A stretch of 64,000 nt of DNA from Xestospongia muta (lineage: Eukaryota > Porifera > Demospongiae > Haplosclerida > Petrosiidae), in assembly GCA_963693285.1 (NCBI GenBank), contig OY848917.1:1242501-1306500 (forward strand), in the 5' to 3' direction. The notes under the pieces are model-generated. The model was not told where the DNA came from and did no database searches. It saw only the letters and a list, made by a program, of their open reading frames with translations. Both the position numbers and the translations under genes were made by a program. This document shows positions 26,781 through 38,402 of the stretch, in pieces. Within the stretch, counting starts at the first letter, position 1; the number at the start of each line of letters is the position of its first letter.

Positions 26781-27010
26781 GTGCGATTTGCCATAAAGGA
26801 CCTCTTCTGTCAACACGTTTGTGACTTAATTTGTAAAAAGAGACCACTGTTAAAACAGCTTTTGTATACACACAGTTACTATGAATAGTTGTGTGTATAT
26901 AGCAACTGTATGTATATAAACTGTTTTTGAGGTGTTCTAATTAACAGTGGTCCCTTTTTCGCAAATCAAGTCACAAATGTTTTGCCAAAAGTGGTCCCTT
27001 ATTGAAAATC
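26781..27010. mobile_element. MITE-like foldback element
   Basis: A pair of imperfect inverted arms (around 26835-26857 and 26931-26959; core GACCACTGTTAA against TTAACAGTGGTCCC) encloses an AT-rich centre. Adjacent direct copies of a GTGGTCCCTTATTGAAAATCAGG-type motif follow. The corresponding place in the second duplication unit (36955-37240) has three such direct copies, so the element is still rearranging. No coding capacity. Confidence 0.5.
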
Positions 27011-27068
27011 AGGTCACATATAGTATTGGTTAGTGAAATTAAAAAAAATTAATTGCCATTATTAGATA

Positions 27069-27130
27069 CTATGCATCACATATTTTGTAAAAAGTCTAAT
27101 TAGAAATTTACAAAAATGTGTGATACATAG
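27069..27130. repeat. Imperfect palindrome (hairpin), copy 1
   Basis: The left arm begins CTATGCATCACATATTTTG, and the right arm is its near-complement ending GATACATAG. A near-perfect copy exists at 61003-61064. The middle duplication unit lacks it. Confidence 0.6.
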
Positions 27131-28208
27131 TTGATAGAAGTCTTTTGGCCAACTGAAATGTTTATTAGTATGCTGTGATGTAAACCTGAGTGTCTCCAAG
27201 GGTTAACATTGTTTACATTATTACACCATATTGTACTGTAGTGAAAGGTTGGCAAAGCCAGACTAGGCTAGTACTATACTTGGACATCTATCAACTTTTC
27301 TATCTACATTTCTTAGTAAATTTTCTAAGATTATTTTTGTCTAATGTACTTTTGCCTTGATATAATAGACATTTAAAAATGATGTTAGAGCCCAATATCT
27401 GCTGATGTCAGCACTGTACCTAGATATGGTGCTGTGATGTCACTTATCAAGTCTCAGCCTCTTGTTGACACTTTGAATGTCTTTCGTATCAATATTCATA
27501 ATTATATTGATTCAGTTATAGCAATAATTTGTTATAACATACCAACAATGTTTAAAAGGACACAAAAACATAACTTTGTCAAGTTTCCATAATATATCTA
27601 AAAACAGAATCAATCTGTTATATGTTAGAAATCTTTTTTTTTAATTTTCCAAATCGCTAGCTAATACATAAAGAATTGTGCTGGTTTAATATTGACCAAA
27701 AAAGTTAATTATATATATAAAGCTATTAACTTTTGAATAGAAAAATGATGGTTGCCTTAATTCAAGTCATACATGCCAACTATATTTAGTATGCACTATT
27801 TATTTCCTAGAAATAGAAACATTGACTACTAATCATAACTAGACATCTAGTAACAGGATCTATAGTTAGTCAGTCAAGATGATAATACCATCTATCACAT
27901 ATAGCTTAGAGTCAAATATCATTTTATACTTACTTTGTATGAGACTTCTAAAGGTGTTTTTGTTATGACACACTACCTTCTAACCTGTGTCTATGAACTT
28001 AGTTGTCATGTAGCTAATTTGTAATACAAAGATTGCCACTACTTTGTATCAGTTTAATGGGTAAGCACTAAAAATATTAACAATGATATCTTGCTTTATT
28101 CTCTTAGACAAATTATTAGAGCAACATATTTGACGGAGGAACGGTTTTGTACACCCCCAACGTTATAGCACTGTATAAATTTCATAATGTTTGTATTATT
28201 AAAACCGC

Positions 28209-28218
28209 GCGCATGCGC
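28209..28218. promoter_or_regulatory. GCGCATGCGC palindrome, Cys-rich gene 1 promoter
   Basis: A GC-only 10-bp palindrome in a strongly AT-rich flank, 89 bp before the ATG. It matches the core of the NRF1/alpha-Pal binding site known from animals. It is conserved before all six family members, within a shared promoter block (GTATTATTAAAACC upstream, AAACTCTCA and CAAGAACAGTTATC downstream). Confidence 0.6.
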
Positions 28219-28306
28219 CTTAAACTCTCAGTAGGTAAAAAGTTTTGCTTATTAAGCCAAGAACAGTTATCGAAAATCAGTTACTGCAAACGTCTGAGTA
28301 GCAGTT

Positions 28307-28924
28307 ATGGGTCGTTGTTACCTTCTTTTCCTCGTCATTTTTTTGGTTACAACTTATAGTAAAGTCGCGAATGCGAAAGTAACCAAAACGAACCTCAAGT
28401 TATTGATTAACAAAGAAGTCACTAGCCACGAAATTAAAAGAATTTCTCACCAAAGTCGTCAACTGAGGTGCTTTTCAATTTTATATAACTATCCCTCAGA
28501 CTGCAATAGGAACTTACTAGTTACTAACGTGACAAAAGTTGATCCTAGTAAATTTGCTTCATATAGTATTTCTAACATCAACAGCGCTTATACTCAGTTT
28601 TGCGTGGCAAAATGTATGGACCCTATATTCAAGTATCCCAATTGTTTTGATTTATCAAGCAGTTGGTTAACTTATACCAACAATATTATCAGACGTGGTA
28701 CTTGTGGAAAAGAAGGCAGTGATTTCTGTGTAGCTCTCTACATGCGTCGTTACTCTAATGACAGATACTTTATTAATCAATTGACAAGCTATTGTCCATT
28801 TACGACTGCTGGAGTAGATTGTACGAGCGCCAGTTCTACTTGCTTGCAGTATCTGTCCGACATCAACCAGAAAATGGGATGTTGTACTTCGCCATTTTTA
28901 GGAGATCTCATGCAGTTCCTGTAA
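28307..28924 (+). CDS. Cys-rich secreted protein, copy 1 (frameshifted, tail lost)
   Basis: Single exon, 205 aa. A signal peptide (MGRCYLLFLVIFLVTTYS) is followed by a basic linker and the family's cysteine pattern: FC-x3-CMDPIF, GTC, DFC, CPFTTAGVDC, STCLQYL and a GCC doublet. A four-base insertion (TGCA at 28911-28914), relative to all other copies, shifts the frame so the protein ends MQFL. It loses the last two cysteines and the C-terminal hydrophobic tail, which survives out of frame up to 29030. The N-terminal half is the most diverged of the array (for example LRCFSILYNYPSDCNRN). The product could be a soluble form or this could be a young pseudogene. No domain of known function is recognised. 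Confidence 0.7.
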   Translation: MGRCYLLFLVIFLVTTYSKVANAKVTKTNLKLLINKEVTSHEIKRISHQSRQLRCFSILYNYPSDCNRNLLVTNVTKVDPSKFASYSISNINSAYTQFCVAKCMDPIFKYPNCFDLSSSWLTYTNNIIRRGTCGKEGSDFCVALYMRRYSNDRYFINQLTSYCPFTTAGVDCTSASSTCLQYLSDINQKMGCCTSPFLGDLMQFL

Positions 28925-29030
28925 CCTTGATGTTGACGATCCATGTGAGTCAGTCTTGTCAGGTTTTGGAGTCATTTCTCCAGCAGTTTTTGCTCTCCTT
29001 TTTGCAGTACTTGCTGCCATTTTTGTGTAG

Positions 29031-31290
29031 AATTGATTAACATTATTATGTATCAGTTTTCAAGAGTGTACTTTTATACATAAGTCTTTTGTTTAGTTTT
29101 TGAGTGGGCATATTATCCATTATTTTTGGTATTAATATAGTATAATTACATTTTATAGGCTATATCATTTGCTGGATTTTAGTTTTGTTCAATTTGCTGT
29201 TTAACGAAAAATTATACTTAAATTAAGTACAGAAAAGCGCTCTCACAGTGACAATATTTGCAGATGGCAAAGACTTCAATCACAATAATATAAATATACA
29301 CTAAAAAACTTTCTAATTACTTTCTAATTACTTAGCTTGGAGTAAAGGACGATAAATAAGTTCATAATTATTGTAGCTCTAATTGCTCTTGTATATAGAC
29401 ATAACTAAACAGCTGTGAAGATAGACACCTGCAGCAGACATATATATAACAATGTTGCTAATAAACTAGTTGCTTTTGATAGAAAGTAAACGTTGAGCAT
29501 TTTCTTAGAAGCGTCCAATTTTAATAATTAAATTAACTCTCTTTGTATATACTCTATGATAGCTGTAAGTATATATATACTGCACTGCTTGTATTCAAAG
29601 ATTTAGGTGAGTGATTTTCTAGTTCATATATTTAGTTGTTTTTATTCCATTTTAATAAACGATAAAGATAACATCAAGTAATGGCTTATATTTGAAATCT
29701 ACTCTAAAGACCATGTCATATATATAACAATCACTGATAGAACATATTTACATGTTGTTCTATCTTATTAAACTGACAAGTCATATATAAAAGAGAACTC
29801 ATATTCAAACATTATGAATCTTTGACTACTCAGAATGACAACCTACTCAGAAAGACTGCATGACAAACACTATAAAGAAATAATAGGAAGACTCTGGTGA
29901 ACATTTTCTAGGGAAACAAATCCAATAATAATTATGAAATATAGCCAGTGAGGTGGAGTTTGGACATCAAATATTAACCTGAAGCAGCCTATTCAAGAGA
30001 AGATCAGCTTGATAACAAAGGCTTCATCTCAAAAGATTATTTAACTAAAGAATGTAAAGTCAAATTACTTAAGTCAGTATTGAAAGTCATTTTCTATGAA
30101 TTTAGTAATGTATCGCTATAGTTATTATAACCTTTATAGAGGAACTAAGTATGGTATATTAGACTAATTTTGGTTTTCTAGCTAGCTACAAATGTTAGTC
30201 CGTTATTTTCATACCTCAAATGTATGATAATAGTTCCATTATGTAGCTCTACTTTTTCTCAAACTGCTATGTTAAAGGATGCAACTAGCAGCTTATAATT
30301 TAACATCAAGAGCTCTTCTTAGTCAAGATTGTATATTTTATATGGTAAGTAGGAAGAGATACATTGTATTGTCACAAAGGTCAGTAATCATAATAATCCT
30401 ATTTTTGCAGGCTTATCGAATAATCACACCCTGTTTCTTCTATTATTTAGTATCAAGTGTTGGAAGGGTTGTGCCATGTTTGATGCCTTTGTTGCGGTGG
30501 CCTGGTAGGTCACGTTTAGGGTTTAGGGTTTAAGGCAATGGCCCAGTAGGTTGCATTTTGAGCCTATCTTAAGATCTAAATCCTGTTCCTTATATTACTT
30601 AGTATCAAGTGTTGAAAGGATTGTGCCATGTTTGAAGCCTTTGTAGTATATCACTCTGATTGGTTGGTTTAATTAATACTTTGTTATATAACTACATGAT
30701 AATAATTAGTAGTACTTTAGTAACAAAAACAGTATTATATTAACTTTTTTGACAATAATAAGTTTACAATTCCTACTTGTATAATCAACCAATCAGTTTT
30801 TACAGTGGCACGTACATAGTGATTTTACTAAAACAAATGTATAAGTATTTTATTAAGAAAATCAATTTTAAGTTTAAATTTGTATTTTTCAATGAGTACA
30901 TGGTATGAACTTATATAGACACAAAGCTCTGGATGAACTATTAATATGTATATTTGTATATGTCTACAGTTTGAGATTACTTTATATTAATAGTAACTCT
31001 CTTTACTATTACTTTTAGGATTCATGACACCAGTGAAGTGGAGTTTGGACAGTCAAATATTAACCTGAATCAGCCAATTCAGAAGAAGGTCAGCATTATC
31101 ATAAAGGACCTATCTCACAATTTTATTTAACTAAAGAATAGAAAGTCAAATTACTTCAGTTAGTATTGAATGTCATTTTTTATGAACTTAGCAATGTTGA
31201 GAAACTATGTATATTATTTGACTAATTTTGTCTTCTAGCTAGCTACAAATTTTTATGCTGTATATTCATACTTCAATTCTCAAAGTTTTA
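29031..31290. other. Spacer after Cys-rich gene 1
   Basis: No complete gene seen. It holds AATAAA at 29460-29465 and a recurring repeat block (about 29940-30200, with relatives at 31030, 40030, 42050, 46560, 47770 and 53650). One copy of the 95-bp exon-like module starts at 30411, and a partial foldback element with TTTAGGG repeats lies at 30491-30575. At 31290/31291 the sequence changes abruptly to SRCR exon 10. Confidence 0.6.
30491..30575. mobile_element. Partial foldback element with TTTAGGG repeats
   Basis: Begins TGCGGTGGCCTGGTAGGTCACG, then about three TTTAGGG-like units, then a degenerate second arm (GGCCCAGTAGGT, CCTATCTTAAGATCT). It is a shorter, decayed version of the element at 40581-40773, at the equivalent position of the first duplication unit. 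Confidence 0.6.
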
Positions 31291-33248
31291 TGGAAGACAC
31301 AAGTTTGAAGGAACAGTTGAAATCTGTCTTGACAGTATTTGGTGTGTTGTAGCACAACATGGTTGAGATGATGATGATGCTAGAGTTGTGTGCAGACAAA
31401 CAGGAGGATACAATGCTAGTGGTAAGGTTTACAAATTTTGTCATTAATTTGAAAATCATGAATATTTTTTCTTTTTAGCTGGAATGGCTGTATATAATTC
31501 ATCATATGGACATCCAAAACGTGCTATTCGTTACACCAATGTATATTGTCATGGACATGAAGAGGAGTTGGCTGACTGTACTCATCATACTCTAGAATTT
31601 GAAGCTGGACGGACATACCAAGCTGAAGTTGCTGGAGTGGATTGTGGAGGTAATCTAAATGCATTTTAAGTTAATTAATGAATGTCTTGAACAGTTCAGT
31701 TTTATAAAATATTATAAACTTATTTCAATAATACAATTCTATTGTTCATTAGTTCTTTTTGCAAGTTACTACTTCTATCCACAAATTATGACTTTAATTT
31801 GTTTCTTTATTTTAGTTTTAGTATCTCATGGCTCTACGTTAATATTACAATGGTATGATATTGTTTGTTTCATATCTAGTATCAAAAGCAGTTGGACCCA
31901 CAATTTCAAATTCGAAGTCATCATCAGTACCTGTATCTACATTTCCATCTGCATCAACACTAGTTATATTACAGCAAGAATCAGTACCTCCATCTACATT
32001 TCCATCTGCATCAACACTAGTTACATTAGAGCAAGAATCAGTACCTCCATCCACATTTCCATCTGCATCAACCCTAGTTACATTATAGCAAGAATCAGTA
32101 CCTCCATCTACATTTCCATCTGCATCAACACTAGTTACATTAGAGCAAGAATCAGTACCTCCATCTACATTTCCATCTGCATCAACACGAGTTACATTAC
32201 AAAAAGCATCAGTACCTGTATCTACATTTCCATCTGCATCAACACTAGTTACATTAGAGCAAGAATCAGTACCTCCATCTACATTTCCATCTGCATCAAC
32301 ACTAGTTACATTAGAGCAAGAATCAGTACCTCCATCCACATTTCCATCTGCATCAACCCTAGTTACATTACAGCAAGAATCAGTACCTCCATCTACATTT
32401 CCATCTGCATCAACACTAGTTACATTAGAGCAAGAATCAGTACCTCCATCCACATTTCCATCTGCATCAACCCTAGTTACATTACAGCAAGAATCAGTAC
32501 CTCCATCTACATTTCCATCTGCATCAACACTAGTTACATTAGAGCAAGAATCAGTACCTCATCTACATTTCCATCTGCATCAACACGAGTTACATTACAA
32601 AAAGCATCAGTACCTCCATCTACATTTCCATCTGCATCAACACTAGTTATATTACAGCAAGCATCAGTACCTCCATCTACATTTCCATCTGCATCAACAC
32701 TAGTTACATTAGAGCAAGAATCAGTACCTCCATCTACATTTCCATCTGCATCAACACGAGTTACATTACAAAAAGCATCAGTACCTCCATCTACATTTCC
32801 ATCTGCATCAACACTAGTTACATTAGAACAAGCATCAGTACATGCATCTCCATCCCTATCTGTGACTCCACATCCCTCAACGTTACCAGATGGTTGTCAA
32901 CAAGCATCAGTTACAAAATATAATGGAAGTGGATCCCTTTTTATGAGTGGCCTGCTCTTTTTTATAATAGCTATCACCATTATAGTTATTGGGTAAGCTC
33001 TATTATCAAAATTTAGCAAGTACTCAAGGCTAATCTATTCTTTATAGACATATTTTGATATTAATATAATTGAATATGTACATACTTTAAGATTTGTTGT
33101 TAATAATACATCTTCTTAACTCCTCAACAGAATCATCATCATGGTCCTTATTATTGCTAGAATGAAAAAGCTTATATCGAATATTTCTCAATATAAATCT
33201 CAGGCATTCTCTTTCTTCTCTTCACATTGGTCTATCCAAATTCCCTAA
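31291..33248 (+). pseudogene. 5'-truncated SRCR receptor copy with giant stalk
   Basis: Homology to SRCR gene 2 begins mid-exon 10 (31291-31421), continues through exon 11 (31479-31649, intact) and the stalk exon (ending 32992), and enters exon 13 (33131). Damage: no upstream exons, TGG to TGA at 31364-31366, TAG at 32086-32088 in the original stalk frame, and a one-base deletion near 32559. A deletion of about 1.6 kb joins exon 13 at about 33172 to the antisense of a BLOC1S2 relic, so the tail after RMKK becomes an unrelated sequence ending at 33248. An alternative stalk acceptor at 31811-31815 would avoid the TAG and give a continuous frame into the membrane helix (see findings). Expression as a half-domain membrane protein is possible only with a new 5' exon. 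Confidence 0.75.
31924..32834 (+). repeat. 57-bp minisatellite, 16 units
   Basis: Unit starts (TCAGTACCT) recur every 57 bp from 31924 to 32835. The span is 911 bp, that is 16 units minus one deleted base near 32559. Units fall into a few sub-variants (ACACTAGTTACATTAGAGC, ACCCTAGTTACATTACAGC, ACACGAGTTACATTACAAA) that alternate in higher-order blocks, which indicates expansion by duplication of several units at a time. It is homologous to the 3-unit tract of SRCR gene 2. Confidence 0.9.
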
Positions 33249-33853
33249 ACAGTCTGGGCAGCCATTTCAAATCAGGTTACAGGTCATTTATAAAAGAGAT
33301 AAGTGTTCCTTATCTAACTTATTAGTATATTACCATTTTTTCATGTATGTTCATGACTTGGATTTTTAACTTTGTTCAACTATAATCATTGTTGTCATAC
33401 TCATAAAAACACTTACACAAAGCTCCTAACAACAAGCTATGCACATACTACATACTTGTCATATCTATCCCTATGTATCCACTATACAATCACATAACAA
33501 TAAGAACACATAATTCAAAGTTTATATGTTTACACTGCTATGTTATATATATCATGTTGAATCTCTATATGTTATATGGAACCTAATTATATGAGAAGCA
33601 TTACTGATATATATGTAATGAATTTGTTAAACTTTATTACTTTTTTGCTATTATTTTTGAACAGTTCGTTATACACACAAGAATTCAAATGTTCATGAAT
33701 ACAAAAAATAGCCTATATCATATTAGTAATGTTTAATTGTTTTATTACTGAATCAAATTTGACACACAGTAAAGGAAGTGTTTTACACATCAGGAAAACA
33801 GGAAATAATATTTTAAAAATTCTAAGTAATAATCCTATTAACTTTGTAACTTC
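33249..33853. other. Spacer between SRCR copy and BLOC1S2 pseudogene
   Basis: No gene seen. Near-identical to 22700-23319 of the first duplication unit. Confidence 0.6.
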
Positions 33854-35664
33854 TTATCTCTTTTCAAGTGCTTTAAACTTTGCTTCTACAAAATAGAAAA
33901 ATAAATAATCATATAATACATTGTTAGCATTATACTTGGTAATGACTGTCTGCAAGAAAAAGGCAGTGATATTATTTGCTTGCATAGTATACAGGAATGT
34001 GATCATAAACATGGTAATCAGGATACAATCTTATATTATAGAGTGTTTTAACAGACAAGTTTGACATTAATATCGATGTATATTTTATTGTTATGTCACC
34101 TTGAATTGTACCGTATTTGACTAAAGTATGTTTAGTATTAGATGTACAATGTAATAACATACCCAGTTGCTTAGCATAATTATCAAGACGATAAGCTGTT
34201 TGTTCTAGCTCAGCTACACTGGCATCAATTTGATCAATTTGATCACAATAATGTTGAAGAGATAAAACTATCAAAACAGAAAAAGATATGATCACTTCAT
34301 AAGATATAAGATACAGTACAAAATGTGTGAAAAGAAAGCAAGACACTTGTTTACCCACAAACACAGGTATGCTATCTAATTATAATTTTAAAATGTCTGT
34401 TACAGAGTTAAAATATGCATTGATATCTATGTTATTAATGTGAAGTTGAATGAGTTAATATTTTGTGTGGTATAATAATGAAACAGTCATGTGTTCTAAT
34501 GATGTTATTAATGTGAAAAAAATTGCCATTGATAGAAGCATATGATGAAATGTTGCAATATAAAGTTTTTCCCTTTGCAATATTAAAGATACATATTTGA
34601 ATGCGCTAAGAATAAAACATCTGATTGTTATACATAAAGAATTATAAGTCTACTACTTATACCATTAGACCATTAGAAATTTACAAGGTTTGATAGAAAT
34701 AACTGACGTAATTCTCTAACTGTATGTTTGTTTGCCATGCCTGCTAATGAAATTTACATTCTAAAGATCAGAACAACAATGTTTATCTGATTTTGTATTA
34801 TGTTTATTCTCAATTTTTACTATTGGTCGTTGAGATGAAAACCAGAGACTATTGATCCTTATAATCAATCTATTAACTACTTTTTCATCAATTCATAAAC
34901 ATCATCTACTAACATTCTGTATGGTAAAAATTAAGTGCACAGTCTTTGCCTTCAAGACCAAATAGCCCCATCATTAAACATCACGATGGGTTATTATGAT
35001 CTTAACAAATCAATCACTTGAATGCCAAAGACACATTGCTGTATGTGAGAATCATGATAGTGCTTCCAGTAAAAAGATACAGCAATTTATAAGAATGATT
35101 TAACTTAACTTAGGTTGGAAGTTACTTTTATCAAGACACTACTTCTTACAGATAAAACTTGTGGTGTGAACTTACATTTTTCATTGAGTCGTTGCGCCAC
35201 TTCTGTTAATCCTCCAGATAACTTGGCCATATCATTATACTTAGCAATTGTGATTTGATTTAGTCGTAGCAATAGATCGTACTCCTCACAAGTCACTATA
35301 AAGAATGAACAATTTAAACATAGGTCACCATTAAATACAATGGTACACTTTTGATACAGAATGGGTGTGGTCTATTAAATCCCAGTCATATTCTATGTTA
35401 TCAAAAGTTTAGATAACATGTAATCAAAGTATAAGACCCATACAATAAAATGCTAAATTATTAATAAAATTTGGCATAATCGAAACACTTACTAGTTAAC
35501 TCGCCATTAACAAAATCAGCCACTTTCTCGAACATGTCTCGACATAATTCTCAGGCATTCTCTTTCTTCTCTACACTTTTCTTAGTAGCAGATTCCGCTA
35601 GTTCTGAAAGCGTAGAAGGTAACGTTTCAACCTTAACATCTTGAGTGATCTTTTCGTCTGCCAT
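33854..35664 (-). pseudogene. BLOC1S2: BLOC1S2 duplicate with nonsense codon
   Basis: All four exons and splice sites match the intact copy: 35664-35493, 35295-35176, 34267-34163, 33885-33854. Codon 38 is TGA (35553-35551) where the intact copy has CGA, so translation would stop before the conserved core. Other differences are few. The intron between exons 2 and 3 is shortened, lacking roughly 0.5 kb around 24200-24580 of copy 1. Unless the TGA is a sequencing error or is bypassed by a downstream start, this copy is dead. Its near-identity to the functional copy shows that the duplication is young. Confidence 0.85.
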
Positions 35665-36374
35665 TTTAAAAGAGGTGTGTCTTTTATAGATTGCCAATTA
35701 ACTCGTCGTAATGAATAATGGTAATATAGCAAAGCCTTTATTTAAGAGCAAAGTCTTGGACAAACATAACGAAACATGACGTTTAGAGGGAAGCAATGGA
35801 ACTAATTATGATGGTAGCACTAGTCTGGACAAGTCAACCATGGTATCCCAACTTTTTTAGAAACATGTACTAAATTATTGGAAATGTTTAGTTGTTAATT
35901 GGAGACATGAAGACTGTATGACAGATCATATGAAACATATAACAGAGTACCAGAAAGAGATGGTACCATAAGTTTTAGTTCAGTGAATAACTGTGTACAC
36001 ATTAGATTACATAGAAAGTCAAGAAATCAATCAAGGTGGACTTTGGAGTAATGTACATAGAGGCCGTATAAATTAAGCTGTTAACTTGAACCAACCTTTT
36101 CATAAGAATGTCAGCTTAATTAAAAAGTTGCAAACAAAATAACAAGTTTTATTTGAAGTCTTGCTAAGTTCATTTCATATCATTAAAGATCTGTATATGT
36201 AATAATATGAACAATAAAATTACACAACTTTAATATAGATTGTATATTTTATATACTTGATATTTCTGGAAGTAATTGATATAGGACATCAATACTAGAG
36301 TTTGTCCATCATCTATGTAAGCTATAATAAGAGTCATGCTTTGTGGTTCACTCAGTGATCTGTTTTATAAGATA

Positions 36375-36414
<40 letters not shown>

Positions 36415-38300
36415 ATGAACATGAATTATAGACAAGCAAGCTCTAATTTATTGTGCTAGTGATGCTGAGTAACAACTGTATTTCATGCTACACACTAAAT
36501 CCAACTAATCCTTCCTATTATCTGAGAGAATATTATTTGTAGTTTCATAGATAGTACAGTGAACACTACATCCTAATTGTATTGTAAATATACCAATTAT
36601 AAATTAATTTTCTGTAAAATTATCTAAATTTACAATACAACATATATTATCACAGTCTAAACCAAAATATGGTTTATAAGAATTTACATATACATAACCA
36701 TAAGTATACATCACATGTCTTATGTATATTTTTGGCTACTATACTGGGAAGGTAACCAGGCACTTTCTAGAAGGCTGCTTACATTAAAATTAAGAAGCAC
36801 AGATGTATTTCAAAGAATGACTATGTAAACATTATTATAAACACTAATTATTGTAATAACTATTACAACACACTTCCTATACTACTGCATATACATTCTT
36901 AGTAATACTGCATATAATTAAATAAGTGTGTACTATAATTGGTGGTACAATTTGCCATAAAGGACCACTTCTGTTAAAACGTTTGTGACTTAATTTGTGA
37001 AAAGGGACCTTTGTTAAAACACCTTTTGTATATACATACAGTTACTATGAATAGTTGTGTATATATAGCAACTGTATGTATACAAACTGTTTTTGAGGTG
37101 TTCTAATTAACAGTGGTCCCTTATTGAAATAATGAGGCCATAAATATTTTGTCAAAAGTGGTCCCTTATTGAAAATCAGGTCATAAATATTTTGTCAAGG
37201 TAGTCCCATATTGAAAATCAGGCCACAAATATTTTGCCAAAACTGAAATGTTCATTAGTATGCTGTGATGTAAACCTGAGGGTCTCCAAGGGTTAACATT
37301 GTTTACATTATTACACCATATTGTACTGTAGTGAAAGTTTGGCAAAGCCAGACTAGGCTAGTACTATACTTAGACACCTATCAACTTTTCTATCTACATT
37401 TCTTAGTGAATTTTCTAAGATTATTTTTGTCTAATGTACTTTTGCCTTGATATAATAGACATTTAAAAATGATGTCAGAGCCCAATATCTGCTGATGTCA
37501 GCACTGTACCTAGATATGGTGCTGTAATGTTACTTATCAAGTCTCAGCCTCTTGTTTGCACTTTGAATGTCTTTCGTATCATTATTCATAATTATATTGA
37601 TTCAGTTATAGCAATAATTTGTTATAACATACCAACAATGTTTAAAAGGACACAAAAACATAACTTTGTCAAGTTTCCATAATATGTCTAAAAACAGAAT
37701 CAATCTGTTATATGTTAGAAATCTTTTTTTTTTAATTTTCCAAATCGCTAGCTAATACATAAAGAATTATGCTGGTTTGATATTGACCAAAAAAGTTAAT
37801 TATATCTATAAAGCTATTAACTTTTGAATAGAAAAATGATGGTTGCCTTAATTCAAGTCATAGGTCTACGTGCCAATTATATTTAGTATGCACTCAATTA
37901 TTTCCTAGAAATAGGAATATTGACTACCAATCATAACTAGACATCTAGTAACAGGATCTATAGTTAGTCAGTCAAGATGATAATACCATCTATCACATAT
38001 AGCTTAGGGTATCATTTTATTCTTACTTGTGTATGAGACTTCTAAAGGTGTTTTTGTTATGACACACTAGCTTCTAACCTGTGTCTATGAACTTAGTTGT
38101 CACGTATAGTTAATTTGTAATACAAAGATTGCCACTACTTTGTATCAGTTTAATGGGTAAGCACTAAAAATATTAACAATAATATCTTGCTTTATTCTCT
38201 TAGACAAATTATTAGAGCAATATATTTGACGGAGGAACGGTTTTGTACACCCCTAACGTTATAGCACTGTATAAATTTCATAATGTTTGTATTATTAAAA
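35665..38300. other. Spacer, second copy of the BLOC1S2-to-Cys-rich block
   Basis: No gene supported. It is collinear with 25534-28200, with small changes: a (TA)n expansion at about 36386-36412, the rearranged foldback element at 36955-37240 and loss of the 27069 hairpin. Confidence 0.6.
36955..37240. mobile_element. MITE-like foldback element, second copy
   Basis: Same arms as 26781-27010, followed by three direct copies of the GGTCCCTTATTGAAAATCAGG-type motif. Confidence 0.5.
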
Positions 38301-38304
38301 CCGC

Positions 38305-38314
38305 GCGCATGCGC
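38305..38314. promoter_or_regulatory. GCGCATGCGC palindrome, Cys-rich gene 2 promoter
   Basis: Same position and surroundings as in copy 1, 98 bp from start of motif to the ATG. Further downstream this copy alone has TTATAAAG (around 38345) in place of TTATTAAG. Confidence 0.6.
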
Positions 38315-38402
38315 CCTAAACTCTCAGTAGGTAAAAGGTTTTCCTTATAAAGCCAAGAACAGTTATCGAAAATTAGTTGCTGCAAACGTCTGAGGAGCAG
38401 TT

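Larger units (their letters stand above)
25534..28200. other. Spacer between BLOC1S2 and Cys-rich gene 1, duplicated block
   Basis: No gene supported. The segment from about 25670 on recurs at about 35800-38300 and again at 59805-63370, always leading into a Cys-rich gene. A 67-codon minus-strand open frame (25763-25966, also 59899-60102) changes mostly at the protein level and is frameshifted in the middle copy, so it is not treated as coding. The segment holds two inverted-repeat elements, listed separately. Confidence 0.6.

Noticed and set aside
31659..32996. 445-codon + strand open frame read as one gene
   Set aside because: It begins inside an intron and mostly reads the 57-bp minisatellite in a non-receptor frame. 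Only the part from the 31816 acceptor could be exonic. It is kept as a finding, not as an independent gene.
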